Positions 5,306 to 7,194 of a stretch of DNA of 7,194 bases are shown piece after piece; the first letter of the stretch is position 1, and each line of letters begins with the position of its first letter. A model generated the notes under the pieces. That model was not told the DNA's origin and ran no database searches. It saw only the letters and a list, made by a program, of their open reading frames with translations. The DNA comes from Pseudomonadota bacterium (GTDB lineage: Bacteria; Pseudomonadota; Alphaproteobacteria; Rhizobiales; Hyphomicrobiaceae): positions 1 through 7,194 of the forward strand of contig QGVC01000182.1 in assembly GCA_003242645.1 (NCBI GenBank), in the 5' to 3' direction. The translations under genes were made by a program, and so were the position numbers.

Positions 5306-7194
5306 ATGAAATTCACTCTGTCCTGGCTCAAGGACCATCTCGATACGAACGCCTCGCTCGAAGAGATCGCGGAGAAGCTGTCCGCGATCGGGCTCGAGGT
5401 TGAAAGCATCGACAATCCCGCGGAGAAGCTGGCGCCGTTTACCGTCGCGCGCGTCCTCGAGGCCAAACAGCATCCGAATGCGGATCGCCTGCGCGTGTGC
5501 CAGGTCGAGGTTGCGCCAGGCCAGCCGCCGGTCGAGGTCGTCTGCGGCGCGCCCAACGCCCGGACCGGCATGATCGGCGTGTTCGCGCCCATCGGCACCT
5601 ACATCCCCGGCACCGGCATCACTTTGGAAAAGCGCACCGTTCGCGGGGTCGTGTCGAACGGGATGCTCGTGTCCGAGCGGGAGCTGGAGCTGTCCGACGA
5701 TCACGAAGGCATCATTGAGCTAGACCCCGCGTTGGCCGAGCACGTCGGCAAGCGGTACATCGACGTCGTCGGGCTCAACGATCCGGTCATCGAGGTTAAG
5801 CTCACACCCAACCGTCCTGACTGCACCGGTGTGCGCGGCATCGCGCGCGACCTCGCCGCTGCCGGCCTCGGCACGCTTAAGCCGGAACCAGAAATCGGCA
5901 ATGTCGAGGGGACCTTCGACTGCCCCATCGAAATCCGGCTCGAGTTCACGCCTGAAACCGCGAGCGCGTGCCCGGTGTTCGCTGGCCGGCTTGTGAAAGG
6001 CGTGAAGAACGGCCCCTCGCCAGCATGGATGCAGAAGCGGCTGAAAGCTGCCGGCCTCCGGCCCATCAGCGCGCTGGTCGACGTCACCAACTACATCTCA
6101 CTCGACCGCGGCCGCCCGCTCCACGTCTACGATGCCGACAAGCTCAAGGGCGCCATTCGGGCCCGGCTCGGCCGTCCGGGCGAGCGTTTCCTGGCGCTCG
6201 ACGGCAAGGAGTACGAGGTCGACGAGACCATGTGCGTGATCGCCGACGACAGCGGTCCGCTGGGTCTCGGCGGCATCATCGGCGGTGAGAGCAGCGCCTG
6301 CACCGAGGAGACCACCAACGTCTTCATCGAGAGCGCCTACTTCGATCCCGTGCGCACAGCCTCGACCGGCCGCAAGGCGGGCGTGCAGACCGATGCGCGC
6401 TATCGGTTCGAGCGCGGCGTTGATCCGGCCTATGTCGTGCCCGGCCTCGATTACGCAACCGATCTCATCTTGAAGCTCGCCGGCGGGAAGCCGTCGAAGC
6501 GGAGAATTGCCGGCACACCGCCGGAGGGCCGGGTGACGTTCGCTTTCGATTTTCGTCGCGTTGCGCGCCTCACCGGTTTGGAAGTCGAGGAGGCAGTCAG
6601 CCGGAAAATTCTGACGGACCTCGGGTTCGAGGTAAGAGGCAAGGGTCCGGAGGTTCAGGTGACCCGGCCGAGCTGGCGGCCCGACGTGCACGGCCCGGCC
6701 GATTTGGTCGAGGAGGTCGTGCGCATCATCGGCCTCGACAAGGTGCCCTCAACGCCCATTCCCCGCACGCATGGCGTGACGCGCACAGTACTGACGGAAG
6801 CGCAGCGTCGGGCGCGCCGGGCGCGCCGGGTTCTTGCCGGTCGCGGACTGGTCGAAGCCATCACCTGGTCCTTCATTCCGCGGCGGCATTCGGAGTTGTT
6901 CGGCGGAGGGCTGGAGACGCTCGAGCTGGCGAACCCGATCTCCGTCGAGATGTCCTCGATGCGCCCGAGCTTGCTGCCGGGGTTGCTGACGGCCGCGCAA
7001 CGCAATCGCAACCGCGGCTTCGAGGATCTCGCGCTTTTCGAGCTTGGCCAAGCTTATCGCGGAGACCAGCCCGAAGATCAGATCCAGATTGCGGCGGGTG
7101 TACGCGCCCGGGCCGGGCGGCTTCCCCGGGGTGGGCGCCCTTGGTGCGCGCCGGCCAAAAAAACCCACCGGTTGGAGGGGGAGGGGGGCGGCTT
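5306..7194 (+). CDS. pheT: Phenylalanyl-tRNA synthetase beta subunit, C-terminus missing
   Basis: Large subunit of phenylalanyl-tRNA synthetase, which binds tRNA-Phe and hydrolyses mischarged Tyr-tRNA. About 629 codons of an expected ~800 are present. It starts MKFTLSWLKDHL. An EMAPII-like OB tRNA-binding domain covers about residues 45-140 (FTVARVLEAKQHPNADRLRVC, VVCGAPNAR, NGMLVSERELELSDDHEGI). The B3/4 editing domain follows, with ALVDVTNYI at 256-264. The B5 domain covers about 410-486, with RPDVHGPADLVEEVVR carrying the acidic residues typical of its metal-binding helix. The catalytic-like core starts near 500, with MRPSLLPGLL at 552-561 and LALFELGQAY near 578. The C-terminal anticodon-binding (FDX-ACB) domain lies off the window. 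AAGGA at 5297-5301 precedes the ATG by 4 bases. The frame is open to the edge, but from about 7109 family resemblance fades. Confidence 0.96.
   Translation, partial: MKFTLSWLKDHLDTNASLEEIAEKLSAIGLEVESIDNPAEKLAPFTVARVLEAKQHPNADRLRVCQVEVAPGQPPVEVVCGAPNARTGMIGVFAPIGTYIPGTGITLEKRTVRGVVSNGMLVSERELELSDDHEGIIELDPALAEHVGKRYIDVVGLNDPVIEVKLTPNRPDCTGVRGIARDLAAAGLGTLKPEPEIGNVEGTFDCPIEIRLEFTPETASACPVFAGRLVKGVKNGPSPAWMQKRLKAAGLRPISALVDVTNYISLDRGRPLHVYDADKLKGAIRARLGRPGERFLALDGKEYEVDETMCVIADDSGPLGLGGIIGGESSACTEETTNVFIESAYFDPVRTASTGRKAGVQTDARYRFERGVDPAYVVPGLDYATDLILKLAGGKPSKRRIAGTPPEGRVTFAFDFRRVARLTGLEVEEAVSRKILTDLGFEVRGKGPEVQVTRPSWRPDVHGPADLVEEVVRIIGLDKVPSTPIPRTHGVTRTVLTEAQRRARRARRVLAGRGLVEAITWSFIPRRHSELFGGGLETLELANPISVEMSSMRPSLLPGLLTAAQRNRNRGFEDLALFELGQAYRGDQPEDQIQIAAGVRARAGRLPRGGRPWCAPAKKTHRLEGEGGG
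7109..7194 (+). other. Suspect low-quality sequence at the window's right edge
   Basis: After the pheT codons for IQIAAGVR the translation becomes RARAGRLPRGGRPW..., in which only GGRPW recalls the GRHW found there in related PheT proteins. The DNA has unusual runs: seven A at 7157-7163 and G-rich strings at 7175-7189 broken by single A. This looks like base-call or assembly error at a contig end rather than biology. Confidence 0.5.

Noticed and set aside
5254..5402. Short plus-strand frame (MRPDMPGN...) beginning in the pheT upstream gap, considered as a leader peptide
   Set aside because: It contains no phenylalanine run, runs deep into pheT out of frame, and has no ribosome site, so it does not resemble the E. 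coli pheM attenuator.
5135..5704. Minus-strand open frame opposite the start of pheT
   Set aside because: It overlaps the conserved N-terminal and OB domains of PheT and shows no recognisable domain; it is a compositional shadow.
1..7194. CRISPR arrays, tRNA genes, insertion sequence ends, phage or defence genes
   Set aside because: No spaced repeats, no tRNA cloverleaf, no transposase motifs and no terminal inverted repeats were seen in either strand; the window is mostly housekeeping genes.

Overview
The window looks like chromosomal DNA from a high-GC alphaproteobacterium, most likely of the Hyphomicrobiales (Rhizobiales). The protein sequences of IF3, L20, PheS and PheT and the order infC-rpmI-rplT-pheS-pheT point that way; this assignment is from memory of the families and no search was run. 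Both ends cut through genes. The last ~85 bases have homopolymer-rich, low-quality character, as at the edge of a draft or metagenomic contig.

Layout. Bases 1-586 (minus strand) carry most of an alpha/beta hydrolase whose C-terminus lies off the left edge. Only 34 bases separate it from a divergent GT4-family glycosyltransferase (621-1853, plus strand, GTG start). Bases 1854-1969 hold what looks like the decayed C-terminal end of a GNAT acetyltransferase gene. The translation block follows on the plus strand: infC (1970-2512, probable AUC start), a 208-base structured leader with a candidate promoter, rpmI (2721-2921), rplT (2981-3361), pheS (3432-4520), an unrecognised three-helix membrane protein gene (4647-5204), and pheT (5306 to the right edge, incomplete). 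No intergenic stretch reaches 300 bases.

How the genes work together. infC, rpmI and rplT encode initiation factor IF3 and large-subunit proteins L35 and L20. pheS and pheT encode the two subunits of phenylalanyl-tRNA synthetase. All serve translation and are plausibly co-transcribed in overlapping units. The non-AUG start of infC suggests the IF3 self-repression known in E. coli. The rpmI leader is a plausible site for control by L20. The membrane protein gene between pheS and pheT is the least explained gene here.

I did not find a convincing new multi-gene system. The observations most worth a second look are the infC AUC start, the GNAT remnant, the membrane protein gene separating pheS from pheT, and the folded rpmI leader.
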